Shown in pieces: positions 25,941 through 34,595 of a stretch of 64,000 bases of DNA. The stretch is taken from assembly GCF_033097365.1 (NCBI RefSeq), contig NZ_AP028461.1:3658001-3722000 (forward strand), given 5' to 3'. Both the position numbers and the translations under genes were made by a program. The notes under the pieces were generated by a model. The model was given only the letters and a program-made list of their open reading frames with translations, made no database searches and had not been told where the DNA came from. The DNA comes from Actinoplanes sichuanensis. Lineage in GTDB: Bacteria > Actinomycetota > Actinomycetes > Mycobacteriales > Micromonosporaceae. Each line of letters begins with the position of its first letter. The first letter of the stretch is position 1.

Positions 25941-26888
25941 ATGCGGATCCGGCTGGGGCGTCCCGATCTCGGTGTCCATGCCGGGCGTTTCGACGTTCCG
26001 GCGGCGGCCGGGGCGTTCGGCGTGACGTTCTTCGGGGTGTCGGGGCTGCTGTTCGCCGACGGGACGGACGCGGTGATGACCGACGGATTCTTCTCCCGGC
26101 CGTCGCCGGCGCGGGTCGGTCTCGGCCGGATCGCCCCCGACGAACGCCGGATCGCGACCGGCCTGGAGCGGCTGGGACCGCACGCCGCGCCGCTGCGGGC
26201 GGTCATGGCGGTGCACACGCACTTCGATCACGTGCTGGACTCCCCCACGGTGGCCCGGCGAACCGGTGCGGCCCTGGTCGGCGGTGAGTCCGCGGCGAAC
26301 GTCGGACGGGGCGCCGGGCTGCCCGAGGACCGCATCCACGTGGTGACCCCGGGCTCACCACGGCGGTACGGGACATTCGCGGTGACCTTCGTGGAGTCCG
26401 AACACTGTCCGCCGGACCGTTTTCCGGGCGTGATCGGCGCGCCGCTGCGGCCGCCGGTGCGAGCGGCGGCGTACCGGTGCGGTGAGGCCTGGTCGATCCT
26501 GGTCGGGCACGACAGCGGGCGGACGGCGCTGGTGCAGGGCAGCGCCGGGTTCGTGCCGGGAGCGCTCGACGGGCGCAGCGCGGAGGTCGTGTTCCTGGGC
26601 GTCGGCGGGCTGGGTGCCTCCGGCGAGGCCTACATTCGGGAGTATTGGCTGCACACGGTACGCGCGGTGGGCGCCCGCCGGGTGGTGCTGATCCACTGGG
26701 ACGACTTCTTCCGTCCGTTGGACCGGCCGCTGCGGGCGCTGCCGTACGCCGCCGACGACCTCGACCTGAGCATCCGGGTGCTCGGTGACCTGGCCGGACG
26801 AGACCGGATCGGCCTGCATCTGCCCAGCCTGTGGCGGCGCGAGGACCCCTGGGAGGCGGCGTGCGGTTCGAACCGCCGGAGTACCTGA
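25941..26888 (+). CDS. Metallo-beta-lactamase-fold hydrolase (UlaG-like)
   Basis: The 315-residue product has the metal-binding motif HTHFDH (about 94-99), then ESEHC, a GHDSGR stretch and HWDDF near the end, as in UlaG-like members of the metallo-beta-lactamase superfamily. It should be a zinc- or manganese-dependent hydrolase acting on a phosphodiester, lactone or similar bond. The substrate is unknown. The ATG at 25941 is chosen by homology because the ribosome site is weak. It is divergent from the ArsR/MFS pair with 159 bases between starts. Confidence 0.85.
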   Translation: MRIRLGRPDLGVHAGRFDVPAAAGAFGVTFFGVSGLLFADGTDAVMTDGFFSRPSPARVGLGRIAPDERRIATGLERLGPHAAPLRAVMAVHTHFDHVLDSPTVARRTGAALVGGESAANVGRGAGLPEDRIHVVTPGSPRRYGTFAVTFVESEHCPPDRFPGVIGAPLRPPVRAAAYRCGEAWSILVGHDSGRTALVQGSAGFVPGALDGRSAEVVFLGVGGLGASGEAYIREYWLHTVRAVGARRVVLIHWDDFFRPLDRPLRALPYAADDLDLSIRVLGDLAGRDRIGLHLPSLWRREDPWEAACGSNRRST

Positions 26889-27021
26889 CCGCGGGGTGAT
26901 CCGACACGGTTCGACCGGGTCCCGGCGGCGATCGCGGAGTTCGAGGCGACGATCATGTGTTCGGCGTCTCCTGTCACCGGATCGCTTGCATAACCCCTAA
27001 ATTCTAGCGAAACTATAGAGT

Positions 27022-28179
27022 ATGGCTCTGAAGTTCCACTGGTTCCTGCCCACCAACGGCGGCGACGGACGGCATGTCGTCGGCGGCGGTCACGGCGTCT
27101 CGGCCGGCACCTCCGGCCGTCCCGCCGACGTCGCCTACCTGACCCAGGTCGCCCGTGCCGCCGAGGACAACGGTTTCGCCGCCGCGCTCACCCCCACCGG
27201 CGCCTGGTGCGAGGACGCGTGGCTGAGCACGGCGATGCTCAGCCAGACCACCCGGCGACTGAATTTCCTGGTCGCGTTCCGACCCGGCCTGATCTCACCG
27301 TTCCTGGCGGCGCAGATGGCCGGCACCTTCCAGAACCTGACCGAGGGCCGCCTGCTGCTCAACGTGGTCACCGGCGGTGAGAGCCACGAGCAGCGGATGT
27401 ACGGCGACCACCTGGACAAGGACGCCCGCTACGCCAGGTGCGACGAGTTCCTGGAGATCGTGCGCCGGTTGTGGGCCGGTGAGACCGTCAACTTCCAGGG
27501 CGAGCATCTGCACGTCGAGGCGGCCACGCTCGGGCAGATCCCGGATCCGGTCCCGGAGATCTACTTCGGCGGCTCCTCCCCCGCCGCGGGCGTCGTCGCG
27601 GCCAAGCACGCCGACGTCTACCTGACCTGGGGCGAGCCGCCGGCCGCGGTGGCCGAGAAGATCGCGTGGATCCGCGGGCTCGCCGCCGAGCAGGGCCGGA
27701 GCATCCGGTTCGGCATCCGGATGCACACCATCACCCGCGACACCGCCGAGGAGGCCTGGGCCGAGGCGGACCGCCTGCTGGCCGGCATCGACCCGGCCAC
27801 GATCGCCAAGGTGCAGCAGGGGCTGCGGCAGTCCGAGTCGGAGGGCCAGCGGCGGATGCTCGACCTGCACCACGGCCGCACCGACGAGTTGGAGATCTAT
27901 CCCAACGTCTGGGCCGGGGTCGGCCTGGTCCGCGGCGGCGCCGGCACCGCGCTGGTCGGCAGCCACGAGCAGGTCGCCGACCGGATCGCCGAGTACGCGT
28001 CGCTGGGCATCGAGGAGTTCGTGCTCTCCGCCTACCCGCACCTGGAGGGCGCCTACTGGTTCGGCGAGGGCGTGCTGCCCCTCCTCGCCGAACGCGGCCT
28101 GTGGAAGGACGAGCGACCACGACGGCGTCAGAGCGCGACGTCGCCGTTCGTCACCGCCGGACTCGCGACTCGCCGATGA
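27022..28179 (+). CDS. ssuD: SsuD-type FMNH2-dependent alkanesulfonate monooxygenase
   Basis: The 385-residue product has the bacterial luciferase-like TIM barrel of SsuD: MALKFHWFLPTNGGDGR, NGFAAALTPTG, LNFLVAFRPGL and LLLNVVTGGE. Length and motifs fit alkanesulfonate monooxygenases, which use reduced FMN and oxygen to release sulfite from sulfonates during sulfur limitation. The next gene, a flavin reductase overlapping by ATGA, would supply the reduced flavin. No SsuABC transporter is adjacent. The 130 bases upstream are unusually AT-rich just before the ATG, which suggests a nearby promoter. Confidence 0.88.
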   Translation: MALKFHWFLPTNGGDGRHVVGGGHGVSAGTSGRPADVAYLTQVARAAEDNGFAAALTPTGAWCEDAWLSTAMLSQTTRRLNFLVAFRPGLISPFLAAQMAGTFQNLTEGRLLLNVVTGGESHEQRMYGDHLDKDARYARCDEFLEIVRRLWAGETVNFQGEHLHVEAATLGQIPDPVPEIYFGGSSPAAGVVAAKHADVYLTWGEPPAAVAEKIAWIRGLAAEQGRSIRFGIRMHTITRDTAEEAWAEADRLLAGIDPATIAKVQQGLRQSESEGQRRMLDLHHGRTDELEIYPNVWAGVGLVRGGAGTALVGSHEQVADRIAEYASLGIEEFVLSAYPHLEGAYWFGEGVLPLLAERGLWKDERPRRRQSATSPFVTAGLATRR

Positions 28180-28682
28180 GCACTTTCACCACCAATCAAG
28201 ACCTTGATCCGGTACGGCTACGTCAAGCGTTCGGAGTCTTCCCCAGTGGTGTGGTGGCCGTGGCGGCGTCGGTCGACGGGACCCTGGTCGGTCTGGCCGC
28301 GAGCTCGTTCACCTCGGTGAGCCTCGACCCGCCGCTGGTGTCGGTGTCGATCGCGAACACCTCGAAGACCTGGCCCGACCTGCGCCGCGCCGAGCACCTC
28401 GGAGTGACCGTCCTGGCCGCCCACCACGGCGAGCTGTGCCGGCGGCTGGCCGGTCCGGTCGAGCACCGGTTCGACGAGGCCGCGGTCTCGGTCACCGGCA
28501 CCGGGGCGGTCACCGTCGATGACGGGCTGGCCCGGTTCGACTGCTCGATCTACCGCGAGGTGGAGGCCGGCGACCACACCGTCGTACTGCTGCGACTGCA
28601 CGCCGTCGAGCACAGCACCGACCAGTCCGGTGGACCGCTGGTGTTCCACAGGTCCGGTTTCGGGAGGCTCACCCCGGGCTGA
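28176..28682 (+). CDS. Flavin reductase (FMN) partner of the SsuD-like monooxygenase
   Basis: The ATG overlaps the stop of the monooxygenase gene (ATGA). The 168-residue protein has the flavin-reductase-like split barrel: RQAFGVFPSGVVAVAA, GLAASSFTSVSLDPPLVSV and FDCSIYREVEAGDHTVVLLRL. It should use NAD(P)H to reduce FMN for the monooxygenase. The alternative is a standalone reductase of the HpaC type, but the overlap argues for a two-component enzyme. Confidence 0.9.
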   Translation: MSTFTTNQDLDPVRLRQAFGVFPSGVVAVAASVDGTLVGLAASSFTSVSLDPPLVSVSIANTSKTWPDLRRAEHLGVTVLAAHHGELCRRLAGPVEHRFDEAAVSVTGTGAVTVDDGLARFDCSIYREVEAGDHTVVLLRLHAVEHSTDQSGGPLVFHRSGFGRLTPG

Positions 28683-28728
28683 GGATTTGGCTTAGTGGTG
28701 GCCGTCACATGCCGAAGATCTCAGTGTG

Positions 28729-30693
28729 ATGGGTTTGAACCGGCTGAGCATCAAACTGCGGCTGATCATCTGCGTACTGCTGATCACCGGGGTGTCGCTC
28801 GTGCTCGTCGCCACCGTCATCACCAGGCGCAACCTCTCCGAGGCGCGGGACACCGGTTTCGAGCTGGCCCAGGAGATCGGTGTCCGCAACGCGGCCGAAC
28901 TGCAGGTACAGCTGATGACCGCGCTCGGCAGCGCCCGCGACCTGAGCGGGATGATGGCCACCGAGGCGGCCTCCGGTGGCAGCCGCGCCACGGCCAACGG
29001 CATGCTGCGGACGCTGCTCGACCGGCACCCCCGCTACTTCGGGACATGGGTGGCGTGGGAGCCGGACGCGTTCGACGGCCGGGACGCCCGGTTCCGGGGC
29101 AGCGACGCCCGGCACGACGCCACCGGCCGGTTCGTGCCGTACTGGTACCGCGACGGAGACGCGATCAAGTCGATGGCCCTGACCTCGTACACCGAGCCGG
29201 GCGACGGCGACTACTACCTGATCGCCCAGACATCCGGCAAGGAGAAGGTCCTCGAGCCGTACGCGTACGCGATCGGTGACAAGTCGGTGCTGATGACCTC
29301 GCTGGCCGTACCGATCCTCACCGGCCAGAAGTCCGTCGGGGTGGCGGGCATCGACATCACCCTGGACGCGGTCGCCGCCGCTCTCGCCAAGATCAAACCG
29401 TTCGGCACCGGCGACGCGATCCTGGTCAGCGCAGGTGGGCTGCTGGTCGGTGGCGGTGACCCGGCCCAGGCCGGACAGCCCACCGACCCGGCCGTGGCCG
29501 AACTGGCCGCGAACGCCGTCGAGCAGGGCACGCCCGTCCGGCGGCTGATCACCGGCGACGACGAGCGGGTGCAGATCGCCGCGCCGCTCACGCTCGGTGA
29601 GACCGACACGTGGTCGCTGATCGTCACCGTGCCGACCGCGACGATCCTGGAGGCCGCGAACAACTCGATGATGATCAGCCTGTGGATCACCGGAGCGGTG
29701 CTGCTCATCGCCGCGCTGATCGCCCTGGTGGTGGCTCGCGGTGTGGTCCGGCCGATCGAACGGCTCCGGGACCGGATGGCGGAGATCGCCGATGGTGACG
29801 GCGATCTGACCCAGCGGGCCACCGTGCGCGGTGACGACGAGGCCGGGCGGCTGGCGGCGGCGTTCAACAGATTCGTGGAGAAGGTGGCCGGCACGGTCCG
29901 CGGGATCGCCGGGTCCGCCGCCGAGGTGCAGGCCGCCGCCGACCGGCTCGCCGACGACACCCGGCAGCTCAGCTCGAACGTCGTGCACGTCTCCGACAAC
30001 CTGGGCACCGCGGCCGAGGCCACCCAGACCGTCAACCAGAGCGTGCAGTCGGTCGCCGCCGGTGCCGAGGAGATGAACGCGGCCATCGCCGAGATCGCCG
30101 GCAGCGCCGCACAGGCCGCACAGGTCGCCAACGACGCCCGTACCGTCGCCGAGAGCACCAACAGCCAGGTCGCGCAGCTCGGCACGGCGACCGAGGAGAT
30201 CGGCGACGTGGTCCGGCTGATCACCAGCATCGCCGAGCAGACCAACCTGCTCGCCCTCAACGCCACCATCGAAGCCGCCCGCGCCGGCGAGATGGGTAAG
30301 GGCTTCGCCGTCGTCGCCGGCGAGGTCAAGGAGCTGTCCCAGCAGACCGCGCAGGCCACCGAGCAGATCACCGCCCGGATCACCGCGATCCAGGCGATCA
30401 GCACCTCCGCGGCCACCGCGATCAACCAGATCGTGCAGGTCATCTCCACGATCGGCGACTACACGACATCGATCGCGTCGGCCGTCGAGGAACAGACCGC
30501 CACCACCCAGGAGATGAGCCGCAGCGTCTCCGAGGCGGCCGGCAACACCGGCCTGGTCACCGGCGCGATCTCGGACGTGGCCGACTCGGCCCGGGACGCC
30601 TCGGTCAACGCACGCAGCGGCCAGGAGGCGGTCGCCGACCTGAACCGGCTGGCCGGTGAGATGACGGCGATCGTCAACAACTTCCGGTACTGA
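28729..30693 (+). CDS. Methyl-accepting chemotaxis protein with dCache-type sensor
   Basis: The product is about 654 residues. A membrane helix (about 11-31) leads to an outside sensor of about 270 residues with dCache features ([49 protein letters not shown]). Then come a second helix (about 310-332), a HAMP domain ending near 386 and a long signalling coiled coil with the conserved tip [19 protein letters not shown] (about 503-521). It should couple to CheA/CheW and bind an amino acid, amine or similar ligand. No other che genes are here, which is normal for scattered receptors. It fits an actinomycete with motile spores. Confidence 0.93.
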   Translation: MGLNRLSIKLRLIICVLLITGVSLVLVATVITRRNLSEARDTGFELAQEIGVRNAAELQVQLMTALGSARDLSGMMATEAASGGSRATANGMLRTLLDRHPRYFGTWVAWEPDAFDGRDARFRGSDARHDATGRFVPYWYRDGDAIKSMALTSYTEPGDGDYYLIAQTSGKEKVLEPYAYAIGDKSVLMTSLAVPILTGQKSVGVAGIDITLDAVAAALAKIKPFGTGDAILVSAGGLLVGGGDPAQAGQPTDPAVAELAANAVEQGTPVRRLITGDDERVQIAAPLTLGETDTWSLIVTVPTATILEAANNSMMISLWITGAVLLIAALIALVVARGVVRPIERLRDRMAEIADGDGDLTQRATVRGDDEAGRLAAAFNRFVEKVAGTVRGIAGSAAEVQAAADRLADDTRQLSSNVVHVSDNLGTAAEATQTVNQSVQSVAAGAEEMNAAIAEIAGSAAQAAQVANDARTVAESTNSQVAQLGTATEEIGDVVRLITSIAEQTNLLALNATIEAARAGEMGKGFAVVAGEVKELSQQTAQATEQITARITAIQAISTSAATAINQIVQVISTIGDYTTSIASAVEEQTATTQEMSRSVSEAAGNTGLVTGAISDVADSARDASVNARSGQEAVADLNRLAGEMTAIVNNFRY

Positions 30694-30708
30694 GCCGGCG
30701 TCCCGCCT

Positions 30709-30725
30709 TCACCCGGTACGGGTGA
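30709..30725 (+). promoter_or_regulatory. Palindrome upstream of small membrane peptide 1
   Basis: TCACCCG-GTA-CGGGTGA is a perfect seven-base inverted repeat that ends 36 bases before the start codon at 30762. Nearly the same element occurs at 33238, 35 bases before the paralogous peptide gene, and the flanking bases are also conserved. It is probably an operator or a dyad promoter element. The protein that binds it is unknown. Confidence 0.55.
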
Positions 30726-30761
30726 TCCGCGATCGGCCGTCCGGCTGCGACCGTGGCCGCC

Positions 30762-30854
30762 ATGAACGGATGGCTGATGTGGGGACTGATCCTTCCGCTG
30801 CTGCTGGTGGTCGCGGGCATCGTCGTGCTGCTACGCAAGCGCAACGGCCGCTGA
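30762..30854 (+). CDS. Small single-helix membrane peptide, paralogue 1
   Basis: This 30-codon gene encodes a peptide beginning MNGWLMWGLILPLLLV, then a hydrophobic helix to about residue 24 and a basic tail RKRNGR. A paralogue lies at 33290, and 19 of the 30 positions appear identical or similar. The stop is followed after one base by the start of the peptidoglycan-binding lipoprotein, so the two are co-transcribed. A regulatory membrane peptide is likely, with the basic tail inside the cell. Conservation of both the peptide and its upstream palindrome supports it as a real gene despite its size. Confidence 0.7.
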   Translation: MNGWLMWGLILPLLLVVAGIVVLLRKRNGR

Positions 30855-30855
30855 C

Positions 30856-31893
30856 ATGCGGGCCCGGGCGGGTGCCCTGGTGGTCGTCGTGCTGTTCGCG
30901 GCCACCGGGTGCGGCGACGCCGACGACGACCGGCGGCTGACGAACAAGCAGGAGGCGCTGGTCGAGGCACAGGCGGAACTCGCCGAGCAGGTCGCCGCGT
31001 TCTGCGGGGCCGGCAGCTCGTACGTGACGGCGCTGGACCGCTACGGCGATCTGATGAACGCGACCGCGACGACGGTCGGTGACGTGAAGGACGCGGGCGC
31101 CGACCTGGCCGAGCCACGCGGTGACGTGGCCGACGCCGCCGAGGGGGTGGCTCGCGCCCGGGACGCGGTGACGGTGGCCGAGAAGGAACTGGCCGAAGCC
31201 CGTGCCGGGGCGTCGCTGTCACCTGCCGCGTCGCCGTTGAACACCCCCTCGGTCCAGGCGTCGGTCTCCGGCACCGCGGTCAGCCGGGTGCGGCAGGCCG
31301 ATACCGATTTCACCGCCGCCCAGCAGGGCATCACCGACAAGACCCCGCTCCGGCAGGCGTCCGAACAGTTCAACGCGGCCGCCGTCGCGCTGGAGATGTC
31401 GTGGCTGAGCCTGCTCACCGAGGGCGGCTGCCTCAGTGAGGACCAGCGCGGCCGGGCCCGCGACTACACCCTGGCCGTGCAGAAGTCGCTGGCCCAGGCC
31501 GGCTACTACCAGAAAGAGGTGGACGGGGTGTACGGGCCGACGACCGTCGCCGCCGTCCAGGAGCTCCAGAAGGCCCACGGTCTGCCGGTCACCGGAACCG
31601 TCGACAAGGCCACCGACGCCGCCCTGCAGGACGACCTGCGGGCCAAGGGCGGTGCCGCCGCCGACGAGGTGATCGCCTCCACCGCGGCCGTGCAGCAGAC
31701 GCTCAAGCTGGCCGGATTCTGGGACGGCCCGGTCGACGGCAGGTGGACCGATGAGCTCACGTCGGCGGTGATGAGGTTCCAGGAGTCCCTGGGTGTCGAG
31801 CCGACCGGCGCGGTGGACGCGGCCACGGTCGCCGCCGTCGAGAAGGCTCTCGCTTCGCCGTCGCCGTCATCACCGGCTGTGTCACGGTCCTGA
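30856..31893 (+). CDS. Peptidoglycan-binding lipoprotein with two PG_binding_1 domains
   Basis: The 345-residue product has a lipobox ending FAATGC, with lipidated Cys19. A helical region of about 170 residues (probable coiled coil, rich in A, D and E) is followed by two PG_binding_1 repeats (about 205-255, AGYYQKEVDGVYGPTTVAAV, and 275-325, AGFWDGPVDGRWTDELTSAV). It should be anchored in the membrane and bind the cell wall. No catalytic domain is present, so it is structural or a scaffold. The start is one base after the stop of the small membrane peptide. It overlaps the convergent kinase gene by 12 bases. Confidence 0.88.
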   Translation: MRARAGALVVVVLFAATGCGDADDDRRLTNKQEALVEAQAELAEQVAAFCGAGSSYVTALDRYGDLMNATATTVGDVKDAGADLAEPRGDVADAAEGVARARDAVTVAEKELAEARAGASLSPAASPLNTPSVQASVSGTAVSRVRQADTDFTAAQQGITDKTPLRQASEQFNAAAVALEMSWLSLLTEGGCLSEDQRGRARDYTLAVQKSLAQAGYYQKEVDGVYGPTTVAAVQELQKAHGLPVTGTVDKATDAALQDDLRAKGGAAADEVIASTAAVQQTLKLAGFWDGPVDGRWTDELTSAVMRFQESLGVEPTGAVDAATVAAVEKALASPSPSSPAVSRS

Positions 31894-32859
31894 CGGGACC
31901 GGGCGGCCCAGTTCTGTCAGCTCGCCGTCGAGGAGTTCGGCCAGCCGGGCATAGCGGTCCGGGTGCGCCTCGCGAGTGATCCGGCGGCTCGGCATCTCCA
32001 CGGTCATCAGCAGGTACAGGTGCAGCCGGTACAGGCTGAACCGACGCAGCACCGAGGCGTCGAAGCGGACGCCGCCGTAACCGCGGACGAACGGGTGATC
32101 CGGTTCGTCCTCGATGCGCCGGAACAGGGCGGCCGAGGTGAAGTCGAGCAGCGGGTCGCCGTAGAGGAACCGTTCGCCGTCGACGAAACCACTGAGCCGG
32201 CCGTCGGCGACCAGCAGGTTGCCGTCCCATCCGTCGAAGTGCAGCAGCGCGGGCCGACGGACCGTGTCGAGCAGCCGGTCGTGCCTGGTCACCAACTCGC
32301 GGATGCGTTCCGCCGGGGCGGGCAGCGGCACGTCCCAGTCGACGGCGTCGTCGAGCAGCTCGTCGATCATCGCGGTGAACGCGGCCGACCACGTGTCGGC
32401 ACCGGTCCGGCCGGCGTCGTAGCCGAACCGGTCGCCGGTCAGCCGATGCACCCGGGCCAGCGCGGCCCCGAAGTCGGCCCGCACCGGCGCGTCGTCGAAG
32501 TCGTCGGACGCGTAGGCGAGGTTGGTGCCGGGCAGGCGTCCGGTGACGAGCAGGTCCGGGCCGGTGTGGAGCACCCGCGGCACCGGCACCTCGGGAGCCT
32601 CGGCGGCCAGTCGCAGCAGGTAGCGACCCTCGGCGGCGATCAGGTCACGTTCGTAGCGCAGCAGTTTCGCCTCCGGCCGAGGCCCCACCTTGACCACCAC
32701 GTCGGTGCCGTCGTCGAGGCGCGCTGCCCAGACCGTCGCGAAGCCACCCCCGAAGAGCGGTTCACAGTCGGCGACGGTACGGCCGGGAAGCGCGGTGGCG
32801 ATCGAACGGTCGATGTCGGAGGCGTCCAGGACGCGTTGAGTGGGGCTCGGCTCGGTCAC
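31882..32859 (-). CDS. APH-family phosphotransferase
   Basis: The 325-residue product has the protein-kinase-like fold of aminoglycoside phosphotransferases: a nucleotide-binding loop FGGGFATVWAARL, VVVKVG with the ATP lysine, the catalytic loop LLHFDGWDGNLLV (here HFDGWDGN instead of HGDLHPGN, with Asp and Asn kept) and the metal-binding GFVDGERFLYGDP. It should be an ATP-dependent small-molecule kinase. Antibiotic resistance is possible but no more likely than another substrate. It reads away from the repeat-filled gap at 32860-33289. Confidence 0.85.
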   Translation of the reverse strand: MTEPSPTQRVLDASDIDRSIATALPGRTVADCEPLFGGGFATVWAARLDDGTDVVVKVGPRPEAKLLRYERDLIAAEGRYLLRLAAEAPEVPVPRVLHTGPDLLVTGRLPGTNLAYASDDFDDAPVRADFGAALARVHRLTGDRFGYDAGRTGADTWSAAFTAMIDELLDDAVDWDVPLPAPAERIRELVTRHDRLLDTVRRPALLHFDGWDGNLLVADGRLSGFVDGERFLYGDPLLDFTSAALFRRIEDEPDHPFVRGYGGVRFDASVLRRFSLYRLHLYLLMTVEMPSRRITREAHPDRYARLAELLDGELTELGRPVPSGP

Positions 32860-33289
32860 CGCGCGACCTTATCGCCGTACCGCGCTTCGACTCTGCCCGA
32901 TATCACCCGGCAGCCGAGGTTCAACCGGCCGTTCCGGCCAGGCCCCCGGCGCTCCTCTCCCGCACCTCAACCCTTTCCTCGCGCCTCGCGCCTTCCCTCG
33001 CGCCTCACCCCTTCCCTCGCGCCTCACCCCTTCCCTCGCGCCTCGCGCCTCGCGCCTCGCGCCCCGCACCCCGCACCCCGCACCCCGCACCCCGCACCCC
33101 GCACCCCGCACCCCGCACCCCGCACCCCGCACCCCGCACCCCGCACCCCGCACCCCGCACCCCGCACCCCGCACCCCGCACCCCGCACCCCGCACCCCGC
33201 ACCCCGCACCCCGCACCAGTGTCGATCTTGGTGGCTTTCACCCGGCGCGGATGATCCGGAGGCCGCGCCGGGGTGGGACGGTCTCTGGC
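32860..33289. repeat. Tandem 7-bp repeat array (CCCCGCA) and degenerate flanks
   Basis: The 430-base gap between divergent genes holds a minisatellite. From about 33061 to 33217 there are about 22 almost perfect copies of the heptamer CCCCGCA. They are preceded (about 32985-33060) by imperfect units such as GCGCCTC and by longer CTTCCCTCGCGCCTCACCCC-like repeats. Because 7 is not a multiple of 3, all six frames stay open and spell seven-residue repeats, which are not genes. Perfect short repeats like this readily change copy number. Confidence 0.9.
33238..33254 (+). promoter_or_regulatory. Palindrome upstream of small membrane peptide 2
   Basis: TCACCCG-GCG-CGGATGA is a one-mismatch copy of the perfect palindrome at 30709. 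It ends 35 bases before the start of the second small peptide gene and lies directly after the heptamer array. The match in sequence and spacing argues for a shared regulator. Confidence 0.5.
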
Positions 33290-33385
33290 ATGAGAGGTTT
33301 GCTGAGGTGGGGGCTCCTTCTTCCGGTCGTGCTGGTGATCGTGGGCGTCGTCGTCCTACTCAGGCGGCGTGACGGCCGACGCTGA
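33290..33385 (+). CDS. Small single-helix membrane peptide, paralogue 2
   Basis: This 31-codon gene encodes MRGLLRWGLLLPVVLV, a helix to about residue 24 and a basic tail RRRDGRR. It shares the WGL-LP--LV--G-VVLLR pattern with the peptide at 30762. Unlike that copy, it has no gene right behind it; a 28-bp repeat array follows. Its promoter region carries the conserved palindrome. The function is unknown. It is likely a membrane regulatory peptide or a small subunit. Confidence 0.65.
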   Translation: MRGLLRWGLLLPVVLVIVGVVVLLRRRDGRR

Positions 33386-33428
33386 GACCCCGAGGCCAGG
33401 CGGCCGGCGGGCGCATGTCGGCTACCAA

Positions 33429-33600
33429 CCGAGCAGGGCCGACTGCCGGCGGCCAGCCGAGCGGGGCCGACTGCCGGCGGCCAGCCGAGCGGGGCCGACT
33501 GCCGACGGCCAGCCGAGCAGGGCCGACTGCCGACGGCCAGCCGAGCAGGGCCGACTGCCGGCGACCGGCCGAACGGGCCGACTGCCGACGGGCAGGGCCG
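33429..33600. repeat. 28-bp tandem repeat array
   Basis: Six copies of a unit beginning CCGAGCRGGGCCGACTGCC follow each other with exact 28-base spacing (starts at 33429, 33457, 33485, 33513, 33541 and 33569; the last is degenerate). There are no spacers, so it is not CRISPR. It fills the gap between the small peptide gene and the convergent kinase gene. Confidence 0.85.
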
Positions 33601-33604
33601 AACG

Positions 33605-34507
33605 TCAGGCGAGCAGTCGGCGTAGGGCCGCGCGGGCGGGTGGCGCCCAGGTGGCTTTGCCGCCGGGACGTCCATGCACGCCGTTATCGCCGATGAGCAG
33701 GCCGCTGAGCACGCGGGCCATCGCCCATCCGCGGGCCCGGCGCCGCGTGGCGGCATCCGCGGCCGGCCGATATCCGGCATAGAAGTCGTCGACGGAACCG
33801 TCCGGCAGCAGCAGCCAGGCCGCCGACAGGTCGTAGGCCGGGTCGCCCGCGCACATGTCTCCGAAATCGACGATCCCACAGAGAGAACCGCCGTCGGTGA
33901 GGACATTGGCCGGATGCAGGTCGGCGTGCAACCACAGGCGCGGCCCGGACCAGGCCGGCGCGCTCACCGCGTCACGCCAGACGGCACGGACCGCGTCCGG
34001 ATCGTCGATGAGGCCCCGCTCGAAGGCCAGTCGCACCCCGTTCTCGAAACCGTCGGCCCGGTCGGCGAGCGGGCCGCCCCGATCCTGACCCTCCGGGGCG
34101 CGGTCCGGAGCGGGCTGGTGCAGCGCGGTCAGGAACGCCGCCAGTGACCCGGCCGCGTCACTCCGGGTGACCGGTTCCCGGTCGGCGGGCGTACCCGGAA
34201 CCCACGTGGTGATCATCCAGGGCCGCGGAAACCGGGCCGACGGTTCGCCGAGCCGCTGTGGAACCGGCACCGCCATCGGCAGGGTCGGGACCAGCGTGGG
34301 CAGCCAGCTGTATTCGTCGACGATCTGCCGATCGACGTCACCGATGGCCCACGGCAGGCGGACGGCCAGGTCGTCGCCGAGACGCCACAGCTGATTGGCC
34401 CACCCCCGGGCACCCAACCGAACCGGTCGACCGGCCAGGTCCGGATGCTGCTCGCGAACCAGCTCATGGACGAGTTCGGCGGTGATCTCGATGGTGGAAT
34501 GGGTCAC
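33605..34507 (-). CDS. APH-family phosphotransferase
   Basis: The GTG at 34507 gives 300 residues beginning VTHSTIEITAELVHEL. The protein has the APH signatures GARGWANQLWRLGDDLAVRLPW, the catalytic loop LWLHADLHPANVL with Asp and Asn, and the metal-binding GIVDFGDMCAGDPAYDL. Its layout matches the group often annotated as aminoglycoside phosphotransferase APH(3')-like or macrolide phosphotransferase-like. The substrate cannot be read from sequence. It differs enough from the kinase at 31882 to be an independent acquisition rather than a tandem copy. Confidence 0.87.
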   Translation of the reverse strand: MTHSTIEITAELVHELVREQHPDLAGRPVRLGARGWANQLWRLGDDLAVRLPWAIGDVDRQIVDEYSWLPTLVPTLPMAVPVPQRLGEPSARFPRPWMITTWVPGTPADREPVTRSDAAGSLAAFLTALHQPAPDRAPEGQDRGGPLADRADGFENGVRLAFERGLIDDPDAVRAVWRDAVSAPAWSGPRLWLHADLHPANVLTDGGSLCGIVDFGDMCAGDPAYDLSAAWLLLPDGSVDDFYAGYRPAADAATRRRARGWAMARVLSGLLIGDNGVHGRPGGKATWAPPARAALRRLLA

Positions 34508-34595
34508 GGCCGGTGACGGTAGCCCATCCGGCCAACGTGGAGCGGATCCTGACCGGCGCACCGTCGCGGTGGCACTGCCGGCAGATGACGGCGGC

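Noticed and set aside
26987..27021. A -10-like TATAGA just before the SsuD start as a promoter
   Set aside because: It ends two bases before the ATG, too close for a start site, and no good -35 fits the spacing.
32869..33385. Open frames through the heptamer array that spell APRTPHP or GCGVRGA repeats on both strands
   Set aside because: A 7-bp repeat without stops keeps all frames open; the 31-codon peptide at 33290 is the only part supported by similarity.
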